A stretch of DNA of 64,000 nt from JACMJL01 sp963791805 (GTDB lineage: Bacteria > Bacillota > Clostridia > Clostridiales > Clostridiaceae), in assembly GCA_963791805.1 (NCBI GenBank), contig CAWBTU010000003.1, forward strand, positions 310,001 through 374,000, given 5' to 3'. Shown here in pieces: positions 43,342 to 51,805 of the stretch. Positions within the stretch are counted from its first letter, which is position 1, and the number at the start of each line of letters is the position of its first letter. Both the position numbers and the translations under genes were made by a program. Under the pieces are notes generated by a model. It ran no database searches. It was given only the letters and a program-made list of their open reading frames with translations, and was not told the origin of the DNA.

Positions 43342-44685
43342 ATGAAGGATATTTATGAGATGTTCAATAATATTGACATAAATGAAAATGAATTTGAAGA
43401 ACTATCTATAAGCGAAACAGAAAAAGAAAACTTTAGAAATAATATTGTTAAATCTATAAGCAAAAAAAGAATACCAGTTAAGAAAAAAATTGCTGCAGCT
43501 GCTGTTTTTGCTATTATATGCGCTTCTTCAGCTACAGTTCTATCGATAAACCCCGCTTTAGCAGCTAATATTCCCGTATTAAATGATTTGTTCCACAAGG
43601 AATTGGTTAATACAAATAAGCAATATTCCGATTATGAGGTGCCTATAGGTAAAACAAGCTCTTGTAATGGTATTGATGTAACTTTCGAGAGTGCTGTGGC
43701 TGATAACACAATGCTTTTTCTAAATTACACTGTTAAAAATTATAATGAAAAAATATCCAATGCTTCTTCAGATTTTTATTTTACTAACTTACAAATGAAA
43801 ATAAATGGTGAAGGCGTCTATGCTGGTGGAAGTGCTTCTTGTGAGTCTATTGATGACAATACAGTTCATGTTGTAAAAAAAATTCCTTGGTCAAAGGACA
43901 TGACTGCAATAAATAAAATGAATATTGAGTTGAATGTGTCCGAATTATATGGAAGACAAGGTACTTGGGGTGCCAACTTCTTTCTTGACAAAAGTACTCA
44001 AGTTTCAAAAACTCATGAGGCAAAGATTAACACTCCTATTGAAGTAGCAGGCGTTAAAGGCCAAATCACTTCTGCGACAATCTCTCCACTAACAGTACAA
44101 ATTAAAGGTAGTGGAGACTTTAATAAAGACAAAGACCCTTTCTTTGCTTTTATTATTCTAGATGACAAAGGTAATGTTCTGGACTTAGAGAATGGAGGCG
44201 GCGATGCAAAGTCTTGGGAATCAAATTTTATTTCAAATAACAATATGAAAAGTATAACTATTATACCAACCTATTCAACACGGAATGCCAATGATACTGG
44301 AAAACTGCCCGCAGTTAAATTAGATATAAATAAAGTACATCCTATATTATTGAAAAATAATGAAGATAGCTGCCTTAATGTAACAAATTATTTTATGGAT
44401 GGTGATTATTTAATAGTTAAATTTCACTCACAATATTTTGGGAAGGGAAATTCAGGTAATAGCTGGTTCAGTTTACCTCTTTATGTAACCGCCGACGGAA
44501 AAGCTGTAGAAGGAAAAGGAGACGATGAAAAAGCTAATCTTCTTTGGCAAAAATATTATAATCATAATGAGAATGTACAAATTTTTAAGATTGGTTCATG
44601 CAAAGATATTATGATTGGAACCTATGATGGATCTAATGTGAAAATTATGAAAGACAAGAGTACCACTATTAAATTAAATAAATAA
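43342..44685 (+). CDS. DUF4179-type membrane protein, probable anti-sigma factor
   Basis: 447 residues. Cytosolic N-terminus of about 48 residues (acidic, then KSISKKRIPVKKK), one membrane helix (IAAAAVFAIICASSATVLSI), then a long extracellular domain beginning ALAANIPVLNDLF, typical of DUF4179 proteins, followed by a beta-rich part with a DUF5643-like arrangement (YEVPIGKTSSCNGIDVTFES; KINTPIEVAGVKGQI). The single helix allows the outer domain to sense an envelope signal and the inner end to hold the sigma factor. It starts one base after the sigma stop with GGAGGTGG overlapping the sigma gene. Confidence 0.87.
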   Translation: MKDIYEMFNNIDINENEFEELSISETEKENFRNNIVKSISKKRIPVKKKIAAAAVFAIICASSATVLSINPALAANIPVLNDLFHKELVNTNKQYSDYEVPIGKTSSCNGIDVTFESAVADNTMLFLNYTVKNYNEKISNASSDFYFTNLQMKINGEGVYAGGSASCESIDDNTVHVVKKIPWSKDMTAINKMNIELNVSELYGRQGTWGANFFLDKSTQVSKTHEAKINTPIEVAGVKGQITSATISPLTVQIKGSGDFNKDKDPFFAFIILDDKGNVLDLENGGGDAKSWESNFISNNNMKSITIIPTYSTRNANDTGKLPAVKLDINKVHPILLKNNEDSCLNVTNYFMDGDYLIVKFHSQYFGKGNSGNSWFSLPLYVTADGKAVEGKGDDEKANLLWQKYYNHNENVQIFKIGSCKDIMIGTYDGSNVKIMKDKSTTIKLNK

Positions 44686-44810
44686 ATTCTTGTTCATTTT
44701 GTCTTGTCAAAGATCAGAGCCTGCTTCTCTTAATAGTTTACCTTTAAGGATTATGGGTGCATCAAGTTTCCAATTACAAACTTATATCCTGATATATAAT
44801 ATCTAAACGC

Positions 44811-45015
44811 AAAAAAACAACATGATATATTCGGCGTAGAGATAGTTTGAGCAAGTACTAGAAAGACTTTGCTGGCTAATTTTTGAATTGCGTTAAGTCC
44901 ACGAAATGTTTGAGCGATAGCCAGTTTTGAGTGGATAGCAATTTGAAAATTAGCCAGCTTAGTCTTTCTTTATGCAGCGAAATATCTCTTAGCGGAATAT
45001 ATCATGTTGTTTTTT
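44811..45015. repeat. 205-bp palindromic element, MITE-like or structured RNA
   Basis: Two arms of about 85-90 bases are near-complementary: AAAAAACAACATGATATATT at the left end matches the reverse complement of the right end, and AGAAAGACTTTGCTGGCTAA pairs with TTAGCCAGCTTAGTCTTTCT. The centre (about 44895-44930) is a short unpaired region. No ORF fits. It lies between convergent genes. It could be a non-autonomous mobile element or a long bidirectional terminator. Confidence 0.75.
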
Positions 45016-45072
45016 CGATTTTATAATATATGTTGTATTTACTTAATCAATAATTATACGTTCATCCTTCTA

Positions 45073-46425
45073 TTAAGCGCGGATAGTTTTCCCGGGCAAA
45101 ACATTATTTACTATACTACCTTCTTCTACAATAATCTGTCCATTTACAATAACATAATTTATTCCTTCAGGCTTAGCATCTGGTTCACCCCTGCCTAGAA
45201 ATGCAGACTTATCCGTAATTTTATCTATATCAAAAATAACAATATCAGCATCTGAACCTTCACAAATCCTACCTTTGTTTTCAAGTCCAAAAGTTTCAGC
45301 AGGAAGCAATGTACATCTCTTTACAGCCTCAATAATTGTTAAGCTTTTTCTCTCCCTAACCATTTTTCTAAAAAAGCGTGGGAAGGTACCTGCACCTTGA
45401 GGGTGAGCTTTAGGCTTGGAACCAGTGTCTGAAGATGGCATTACATAATTCTTTTCCAATGCTTCATATATTTGATCCTCAATTCCTGTAAAACATATTA
45501 CTGTTTCTTTAGGTTTTGTTCTTCTTAGTTCATTATATATTTCGGTGGTAAGAGTTCTACCTTTATATTTTCCTGTTGATACAAGCATATTTTCGAACTT
45601 CCATCCCATCTTATTAATGTTTTCTAAATCGTATATGGTAGATCCAATAAAGGTTGCAAAATCTGTATACATGCCACTGTCTACCGATACCTTAATCCCT
45701 TTATCTCTAGCTTTGTCTACCAATTCAAGTGCCTCTGTCATCAGTCCATTTCCATATTGATATACAAAATGGGCTATTAAAATATGAGCTCCTGTGCTTT
45801 CAGCCAAATCTATTATTTCCGCTAATGAATCTAAATCTCTAGGTCCCTTTATATTTGTGTGTATTGGAATGATTTTCTTATATTTTTCAGAAATGCTAAA
45901 CAAAGTTTTCATTTCTTCAAAGGAAGATCCAGGTGCATATTCAAAACCAAAAGAAAGTCCAATTGCACCTTCTTGGAAGGATTTTTCTATAAGAACAGCC
46001 ATATCTAAAATTTGATGCCCACTGGCAGGTAAATATGGACTGCTGATACCTACCGCTTCTCTGAGAGATATTGATTGCCCAACTAACTCAGCTTGGTTAA
46101 TAATGAATCCTTTTTCATCCTGTGCATCCAAAAATTTTTTTGTATGAATTGGACTAATTCCACAATTACCACCTATTGATGTGGTAACTCCTTGTAGTGC
46201 AGAAAGCTTTCCACTTTCTAAATGACCTTCAAGGTGTGCATGAACATCAATAAAACCCGGAGAAATAATGCAACCTTTTGCATCTATTGTTACCTTACCT
46301 TGTATTTCTTCGGAAGTAACTGCAACTATCTTGTTTTTAATTATTCCTATTTTTTCATTACTTGTAGACTCTTTTTCTACATTGATTAGAACTCCATTTT
46401 TAATTACCAAATCATAAATATCCAT
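45073..46425 (-). CDS. D-aminoacylase / N-acyl-D-amino-acid deacylase-like amidohydrolase
   Basis: 450 residues, amidohydrolase superfamily. A beta-sandwich at both ends (MDIYDLVIKNGVLINVE; VIVNGQIIVEEGSIV) brackets a TIM barrel with the metal motif FIDVHAHLEGH, the family block GGNCGISP, IPIHTNIKG, ILIAHF, VSVDSGMYTDF, VMPSSDTGSKPKAHPQGAG and SDADIVIFD. This set matches D-aminoacylases and related zinc enzymes that release D-amino acids or process D-hydantoin-like substrates. The substrate is not certain. It stands alone, divergent from the PadR gene. Confidence 0.85.
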   Translation of the reverse strand: MDIYDLVIKNGVLINVEKESTSNEKIGIIKNKIVAVTSEEIQGKVTIDAKGCIISPGFIDVHAHLEGHLESGKLSALQGVTTSIGGNCGISPIHTKKFLDAQDEKGFIINQAELVGQSISLREAVGISSPYLPASGHQILDMAVLIEKSFQEGAIGLSFGFEYAPGSSFEEMKTLFSISEKYKKIIPIHTNIKGPRDLDSLAEIIDLAESTGAHILIAHFVYQYGNGLMTEALELVDKARDKGIKVSVDSGMYTDFATFIGSTIYDLENINKMGWKFENMLVSTGKYKGRTLTTEIYNELRRTKPKETVICFTGIEDQIYEALEKNYVMPSSDTGSKPKAHPQGAGTFPRFFRKMVRERKSLTIIEAVKRCTLLPAETFGLENKGRICEGSDADIVIFDIDKITDKSAFLGRGEPDAKPEGINYVIVNGQIIVEEGSIVNNVLPGKTIRA

Positions 46426-46572
46426 TTTTCAATTCTCCTAATTATTGATTTTAAGTGCAAAATTAAATACTCATAACCTTTATTTAATTATACCATTTGT
46501 CTAAAACTAATGTTATTGCCATTAGTTAAAAACTATCTTTAAAGAGACTTGCGATATAGAAATAATTCACAC

Positions 46573-46611
46573 TTGACAGATATAGTATATATCACTATAC
46601 TTTATAGTAGT
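46573..46611 (+). promoter_or_regulatory. PadR-gene promoter with overlapping operator
   Basis: TTGACA (46573-46578), 17-base spacer, TATACT (46596-46601). The 18-mer ACTATACTTTATAGTAGT (46594-46611) covers the -10. A copy with two differences precedes the exporter gene at 47220-47237, so this is the likely binding site of the PadR protein. Confidence 0.68.
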
Positions 46612-46635
46612 ATAAGTTATAAAGGAGTGGTTAAT

Positions 46636-47175
46636 TTGTCGTCAATAGATCTTATAATCCTTGGTTATCTAAAGTATGGAGAGAAAAGTGCATACGAAAT
46701 GGTTAAAGAATTTGAAAGCTGGAATATGCACTACTGGTTAAAAATAAGCAACCCTTCCATTTATAAAAATATAATTAAATTAAGTGAAAATGGATACTTA
46801 GATTCTAGAATTGTAAAAGAAAGTGAAATGCCAGAGAAAACAATTTATTCTATTAATGAAAAAGGTTGCTTATATTTTCATGAACTTATGAAATACAGTT
46901 CAAATCATATGGGTAATTTCTATTTTGATTTCAGTGCATTTATAGTTAACATAGGACTATTGCCAGAAGATGAAAGGAATTCCCGTCTTCAAGACTTTAA
47001 AAAGCAATTTTCTGAACGTAAAACTATGGTAGCATTAAGTCATGAAGAAAAAGCTAAACTAGATAAGCCTGAGGGTGCACGTATTTTGATGGGTTTATAT
47101 AGAGAGTTATACGAACTTTTGGACAAATGGTCAGATGAAGTATTGAAGCACTATAATCTGCCAATTGATAAATAA
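46636..47175 (+). CDS. PadR-family transcriptional regulator
   Basis: 179 residues from the TTG at 46636, with AAAGGAGTGG upstream; the in-frame ATG at 46549 would put the promoter inside the gene. N-terminal winged helix (SSIDLIILGYLKYGEKSAYE, SNPSIYKNIIKLSENGYL, KTIYSINEKG), then a helical C-terminal dimerisation domain (vir-like, FKKQFSERKTMVALSHEEKA). It probably represses itself and the DHA2 exporter next to it, released by the exported compound. Confidence 0.9.
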   Translation: MSSIDLIILGYLKYGEKSAYEMVKEFESWNMHYWLKISNPSIYKNIIKLSENGYLDSRIVKESEMPEKTIYSINEKGCLYFHELMKYSSNHMGNFYFDFSAFIVNIGLLPEDERNSRLQDFKKQFSERKTMVALSHEEKAKLDKPEGARILMGLYRELYELLDKWSDEVLKHYNLPIDK

Positions 47176-47219
47176 ACTTTATGGAAAGTGTTAATGCTTT
47201 CTATATTTTATAAACAATC

Positions 47220-47237
47220 ACTCTACTCTATAGTAGT
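47220..47237 (+). promoter_or_regulatory. Second copy of the PadR operator, before the exporter
   Basis: ACTCTACTCTATAGTAGT, 16 of 18 bases identical to the element at 46594-46611; it lies 63 bp upstream of the exporter start. Confidence 0.6.
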
Positions 47238-47300
47238 TTATTATATATCAATTCATTTCTTATATTTACAAATTAAATTTTTTTATAACAGGAGGTTATT

Positions 47301-48953
47301 ATGAACAACACAAAAAATAGACCTATTGCATTCTTAGCTGTAATACTTGGATTTTTTATGGCTTTACTTGATACTACTATCGTAAATGTTACTTTACCAA
47401 AAATGACTGAGCACTTTAATACAACTATGAATCATATCTCTTGGGTGGTAAATGGCTATAACCTAGCTTTTGCGGTATTAATAATTACGGCTTCAAGCCT
47501 TGCAGACCGATTTGGCAGAAAAAAATTATTTATTTTCGGAGTATTTATTTTTACCACATCTTCCCTACTGGCAGGATTATCTAATTCTATAGAAATGCTA
47601 ATTTTCTTTAGGGTACTTCAAGGACTATCTGCTGCATTTGTAGTTCCAGTTACTGTTCCACTTGCGGTTGATATATTTCCACCAGAAAAAAGAGGATTGA
47701 TAATGGGACTTTGGGGTGCCTTTGCAGGACTGGCAGCAGCCTGTGGACCAGCTCTTGGTGGTATTTTAACTGAATATTTTAGTTGGAGATATATATTCTT
47801 TATTAATGTTCCAATAGGTATTATATGTGTATTGCTTACATTGAAGTTCATAAAGGAATCTTATGATCCTACTGCACCCAAGAGTATTGATTTTGCTGGT
47901 ATTTTAACTATATCATCTGCCATGTTTTGCCTAACTCTTGCACTAATAAAAGCAAATGATAAAGGCTGGTCATCAACATTTATATTATCACTATTTGCAA
48001 TATCAGCTGTTTCTTTTATACTATTTGTGGTAATAGAGTTTAAAACTAAAGAACCTATGCTACCTCTAAATTTATTTAAAATAGTACCCTTTACTAATGG
48101 AGCAATATCATTATTTTTACTTGGTTTAGGTATGATGTCTAGTGCTTACTTTCTTTCTTTTTTCCTGACACAGGTTAAGGAACTAGACCAATTGACCGTG
48201 GGACTTATAATATCTACAATGTCCATAGGATCCATAATTTCTTCAATGCTATCTACTATGTTAGTTAAAAAGATTAGTGGAAGATGGCTTAGCGCGTTAG
48301 GTATGTGTTTATTGTCACTAGGTTGTTTTTCATATAGCTTCCTTACACAGAATTCTTCTAATAGTGACATAATAATAAGATTATTATTATCAGGTCTAGG
48401 AATGGGTTTATGCATGTCCACTCTAATGAATTCAATGATAAAAAATGTTCCAATTGACAAAATTGGAATAACCTCTGGAATTAATAATATGACAAGAACC
48501 CTTGGTACTGTTCTTGGAGTTGCTTTGTTTCTAACTATTTTCACTTCAAATATAGATACAGAGATGTCTCATGCAAAGGATAATGCTATTAAAATTGTGC
48601 AGGCAGATACAGTGTTTGATGCCAAAGCTAAAGATGGTATGGTTTCATCATTGAAATCTAGTGAAAGTAAAAGTACTAATCTAAGCGATGTTTTGAAAAA
48701 AATAGATGCTTCAGAAGAGCTAGCACTAAAAACCGATCCACCTATAATGCAAGATAGAATCAAGCAAAGCTTTGCTACACAAAAAACTGAAACAAAGAAA
48801 ATCTGGCCTATTATCCAGGAAAAATTTAAAACTCATACAGTTAATTCCTTCAGTTTTACCTTTAAATGTAGTTCACTAATTTTACTACCCGGTATATTCT
48901 TTGCCTTATTCAGTGATAAAATCAAACCTAGAATTAATAAAAAAAATGCTTAG
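47301..48953 (+). CDS. DHA2-family (EmrB/QacA-type) MFS multidrug exporter
   Basis: 550 residues, 14 predicted helices. The motif LDTTIVNVTLPKM in helix 1 is the DHA2 signature D1; SSLADRFGRKKLFIFG is motif A; RVLQGLSAAFVVPV is motif B; LWGAFAGLAAACGPALGGI is motif C, the antiporter motif. A large polar loop (about residues 425-505) lies before the last helix. AGGAGG precedes the ATG. It stands directly after the PadR gene that probably controls it. Exports a drug, bile acid or similar toxic compound by proton antiport; the substrate is unknown. Confidence 0.93.
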   Translation: MNNTKNRPIAFLAVILGFFMALLDTTIVNVTLPKMTEHFNTTMNHISWVVNGYNLAFAVLIITASSLADRFGRKKLFIFGVFIFTTSSLLAGLSNSIEMLIFFRVLQGLSAAFVVPVTVPLAVDIFPPEKRGLIMGLWGAFAGLAAACGPALGGILTEYFSWRYIFFINVPIGIICVLLTLKFIKESYDPTAPKSIDFAGILTISSAMFCLTLALIKANDKGWSSTFILSLFAISAVSFILFVVIEFKTKEPMLPLNLFKIVPFTNGAISLFLLGLGMMSSAYFLSFFLTQVKELDQLTVGLIISTMSIGSIISSMLSTMLVKKISGRWLSALGMCLLSLGCFSYSFLTQNSSNSDIIIRLLLSGLGMGLCMSTLMNSMIKNVPIDKIGITSGINNMTRTLGTVLGVALFLTIFTSNIDTEMSHAKDNAIKIVQADTVFDAKAKDGMVSSLKSSESKSTNLSDVLKKIDASEELALKTDPPIMQDRIKQSFATQKTETKKIWPIIQEKFKTHTVNSFSFTFKCSSLILLPGIFFALFSDKIKPRINKKNA

Positions 48954-49072
48954 AATACTACCATTTAATATCTATTTACAAATTATTTTCATAATATTAT
49001 AATAAATCTATATCAATAATTCATAAGTTATTTAACAACATATTTTGTAATAAATTTATCTGAAAATACAAG

Positions 49073-49122
49073 AATCCTTCTAACTGAATTATCTAATATA
49101 ATTCCTTTAGAAGGATTTTTAT
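49073..49122 (+). terminator. Terminator after the exporter gene
   Basis: AATCCTTCTA (49073-49082) pairs with TAGAAGGATT (49108-49117), followed by T-rich sequence. Confidence 0.83.
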
Positions 49123-49168
49123 ATATATTTTTTTATATTTGATGTTTTTAGACTAAGGAGGATAAAGT

Positions 49169-51805
49169 ATGTATCAGCTTTCTGACTATATTTTCAAGGA
49201 AAAAATATTTTATGATGAAAAAACTGTAGTTTACAAAGCCCTTCGAGTAAGTGATAATCTTCCCGTAACTATAAAACAAATAAATACCTCCTATCCGGAT
49301 CTTTCTCACATAATAAGAATCAAGCAAGAATATGAGCTTAATCAAATGATACAAAGTAAGTATGTGATAAAAATTTTTGAGATGAAGGAAATTGATAATC
49401 TTCCAATTTTGATAATGGAAGACTACTCCAATCAATCTTTAAAACAATTCTTTTGTAGTAACAAACCAACTCTAGTTGAATTCCTTAAAATTGCAATAGA
49501 AATAACTCAAGCTATTTCAGAAATTCATAAATCCAATATTATCCATAATGCTATTTCATCAGACAATATTATTGTGGATAATGAAATTAAAATCACAAAT
49601 TTCAGCATAGCTACTTTAATAGGGAAAAGCGATAGAACTATAGATAACTTTCAGAAAATTGATGGTAATGTCTCTTATATTTCTCCTGAACAAACTGGAC
49701 GTATGAATCGATCTGTTGATTATAGAACTGATTTCTACTCATTAGGAATCACTCTATATGAGGTACTTTTAGGGTATCTTCCCTTTCAAGCTGAAGATGA
49801 TATGGGTATGATGTATTGTCATCTTGCAAAGGAGCCCCTTCCACCTTGTCATGCTCAAAAACAAATTCCAAAAGCAATTTCTGATATAATTATGAAGTTA
49901 TTAGAGAAAATGTCTGAGAATAGATATCAAAGCAGCATAGGAATTATTTACGACTTAGAGAAATGTTTAGAGGAGCTTAAGGAAACAGGAGAAATTATAG
50001 ACTTTGAGATTGGATCTCATGATATTTCTGATAGATTCATTATACCTCAAAAGCTTTACGGTAGAGATGTGGAAATAGCAACTCTTCTACTGAGCCTTGA
50101 AGCTGTCAGTAAAGGCTTCACTGAAATTGTTACTGTTTCTGGATACTCTGGGGTAGGAAAATCCTCTTTAGTAAATGAAATTCGTAAACCATTAATTAAA
50201 AATAAATGTTTGTTTGGTAAAGGAAAATTTGATGAATTAAATTATAATAATAGCTATTCAGCTTTAAATCAAGTATTTGAAGGAATCTTACATCAAATAC
50301 TCTCTAGTAGTAAAGAACAAATTACTAACTGGAAAAATACCTTTTTAGATGGTCTTAAACCAAATGCTAAGATAATAATAGATATAATACCATCTTTAGA
50401 GCTAATCATTGGAGCTCAACCTGAAGTCCCAACCCTCACTCCAAATGAAACTGATAATAGATTTAATTTTGTTTTTTCAAATTTCATAAAATGCTTATGC
50501 TCCAATGAACATCCACTTATCATTTTCCTAGATGATATGCAGTGGTGTGATTTAATCACACTAAAGTTACTGAAAAATCTTGTTATTAATCAAGAATTTT
50601 TGTATTTATTTATAATTATGAGCTATAGGGATAATGAAGTTTATTCGGCTCATCCGCTAATGCTTACTCTAGACATGATTATAAAATCAGGAATAGATAT
50701 TCACAATATGAATCTTAAACCCTTACAGCTAGAACATATATCCTTACTCCTTAGTGAAACACTTCACTGCACTGCAGAAGAAACAAGCACTCTTGCGGAA
50801 TTATGCCTAAATAAAACAGAGGGAAATCCCTTTTTTCTTAACCAGTTTTTACAACTATTGTACGAAAAAGACTTAATTTGGTTTGACCTTAATGAAAGAA
50901 TTTGGAAGTGGGATCTAAGATTAATACAAACTGCAGACATTACTGATAATGTTATAGAACTTTTGCTAGAAAAAATCAAAAACTTATCTAAACCTGCTCA
51001 GGAGTTACTAACCTTAGCCTCTTTAATAGGAAATAGTTTCGATTTAAATCTTCTTTCTTACATTAGCAAGAAAAGTCTTGAATTTACTTATACCCTTCTG
51101 CAGGAAGCTGTACTTGAAGGTTTAGTACTAATTGATGAAAAAACAACTAATTCCAGTCCCAATATTGGATTCCATTTTGTGCACGATAAAATACAGCAAG
51201 CTGCAAATACACTGATAGATATTGACAGAATAAATAATCTTCACTTAGAGATTGGTCGACTTCTTCTAGCAAATATCAATGATGGAAATTATGATACCAA
51301 TTTATTTGATATTGTTAATCATTACAATTTTGGAATCCAATTAATTAGTTCTCTCCAAGAAAGAGAACTGCTTGCTGAGCTAGAACTTAAAGCTGGAAAA
51401 AGAGCAAAAAAGGCTACGGCTTACGAATTGGCCTCTCAATATTTCCAAATTGGAATAGTATTATTACAAGAAGACTGTTGGCAAACTCAATACCAATTAA
51501 GTTTGTCCTTATATACTGAAGCCACTGAAACTGCATATCTTATTGGTAATATTGATATTATGCTTCAGCTAGCAAAAATAGTTGATACTCATGGTAAAAA
51601 TATTCTAGATAAATTTGCTGTTAATAAAATCATAATTCAAGCTTATGTATCTCAAGGAAATATTCCCCAAGGTGTAGATACATCTCTGAATATGCTTAAT
51701 GAATTTGGTCTTAATTTGCAAAAGAAACCTTCTAAGGTAGAAACCTTTATAAAGCTCAAAAAACTCAGTTTTCTTTGCGAAAAGTTAATATTGAAGATCT
51801 TATAG
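49169..51805 (+). CDS. Ser/Thr kinase-AAA ATPase module, 5' part of a frameshifted giant signalling kinase
   Basis: 878 codons. Residues about 8-265 form a protein-kinase-like domain (VYKALRVSDNLPVTIKQINT, IIHNAISSDNIIVD, FSIATLIGK, GNVSYISPEQTGRM, DFYSLGITLYEVLLGYLPF); the catalytic loop reads IIHNAISSDN instead of HRDxKxxN, so it may be a pseudokinase. Residues about 295-640 form an AAA ATPase of the PknB/LuxR-type (YGRDVEIATLL; Walker A SGYSGVGKSSLV; Walker B PLIIFLDDMQWCD). TPR-like helices follow. The frame ends at 51805 because of an apparent missing A in the run at 51758-51763; with it the protein runs on to 55107 (about 1979 residues). AAGGAGG precedes the ATG. Confidence 0.85.
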   Translation: MYQLSDYIFKEKIFYDEKTVVYKALRVSDNLPVTIKQINTSYPDLSHIIRIKQEYELNQMIQSKYVIKIFEMKEIDNLPILIMEDYSNQSLKQFFCSNKPTLVEFLKIAIEITQAISEIHKSNIIHNAISSDNIIVDNEIKITNFSIATLIGKSDRTIDNFQKIDGNVSYISPEQTGRMNRSVDYRTDFYSLGITLYEVLLGYLPFQAEDDMGMMYCHLAKEPLPPCHAQKQIPKAISDIIMKLLEKMSENRYQSSIGIIYDLEKCLEELKETGEIIDFEIGSHDISDRFIIPQKLYGRDVEIATLLLSLEAVSKGFTEIVTVSGYSGVGKSSLVNEIRKPLIKNKCLFGKGKFDELNYNNSYSALNQVFEGILHQILSSSKEQITNWKNTFLDGLKPNAKIIIDIIPSLELIIGAQPEVPTLTPNETDNRFNFVFSNFIKCLCSNEHPLIIFLDDMQWCDLITLKLLKNLVINQEFLYLFIIMSYRDNEVYSAHPLMLTLDMIIKSGIDIHNMNLKPLQLEHISLLLSETLHCTAEETSTLAELCLNKTEGNPFFLNQFLQLLYEKDLIWFDLNERIWKWDLRLIQTADITDNVIELLLEKIKNLSKPAQELLTLASLIGNSFDLNLLSYISKKSLEFTYTLLQEAVLEGLVLIDEKTTNSSPNIGFHFVHDKIQQAANTLIDIDRINNLHLEIGRLLLANINDGNYDTNLFDIVNHYNFGIQLISSLQERELLAELELKAGKRAKKATAYELASQYFQIGIVLLQEDCWQTQYQLSLSLYTEATETAYLIGNIDIMLQLAKIVDTHGKNILDKFAVNKIIIQAYVSQGNIPQGVDTSLNMLNEFGLNLQKKPSKVETFIKLKKLSFLCEKLILKIL

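Noticed and set aside
51757..51764. Programmed -1 frameshifting in the giant kinase (C AAA AAA)
   Set aside because: Not a canonical X XXY YYZ site and no downstream stem noticed; single-base loss in a homopolymer is simpler, especially with similar sites elsewhere in the window.
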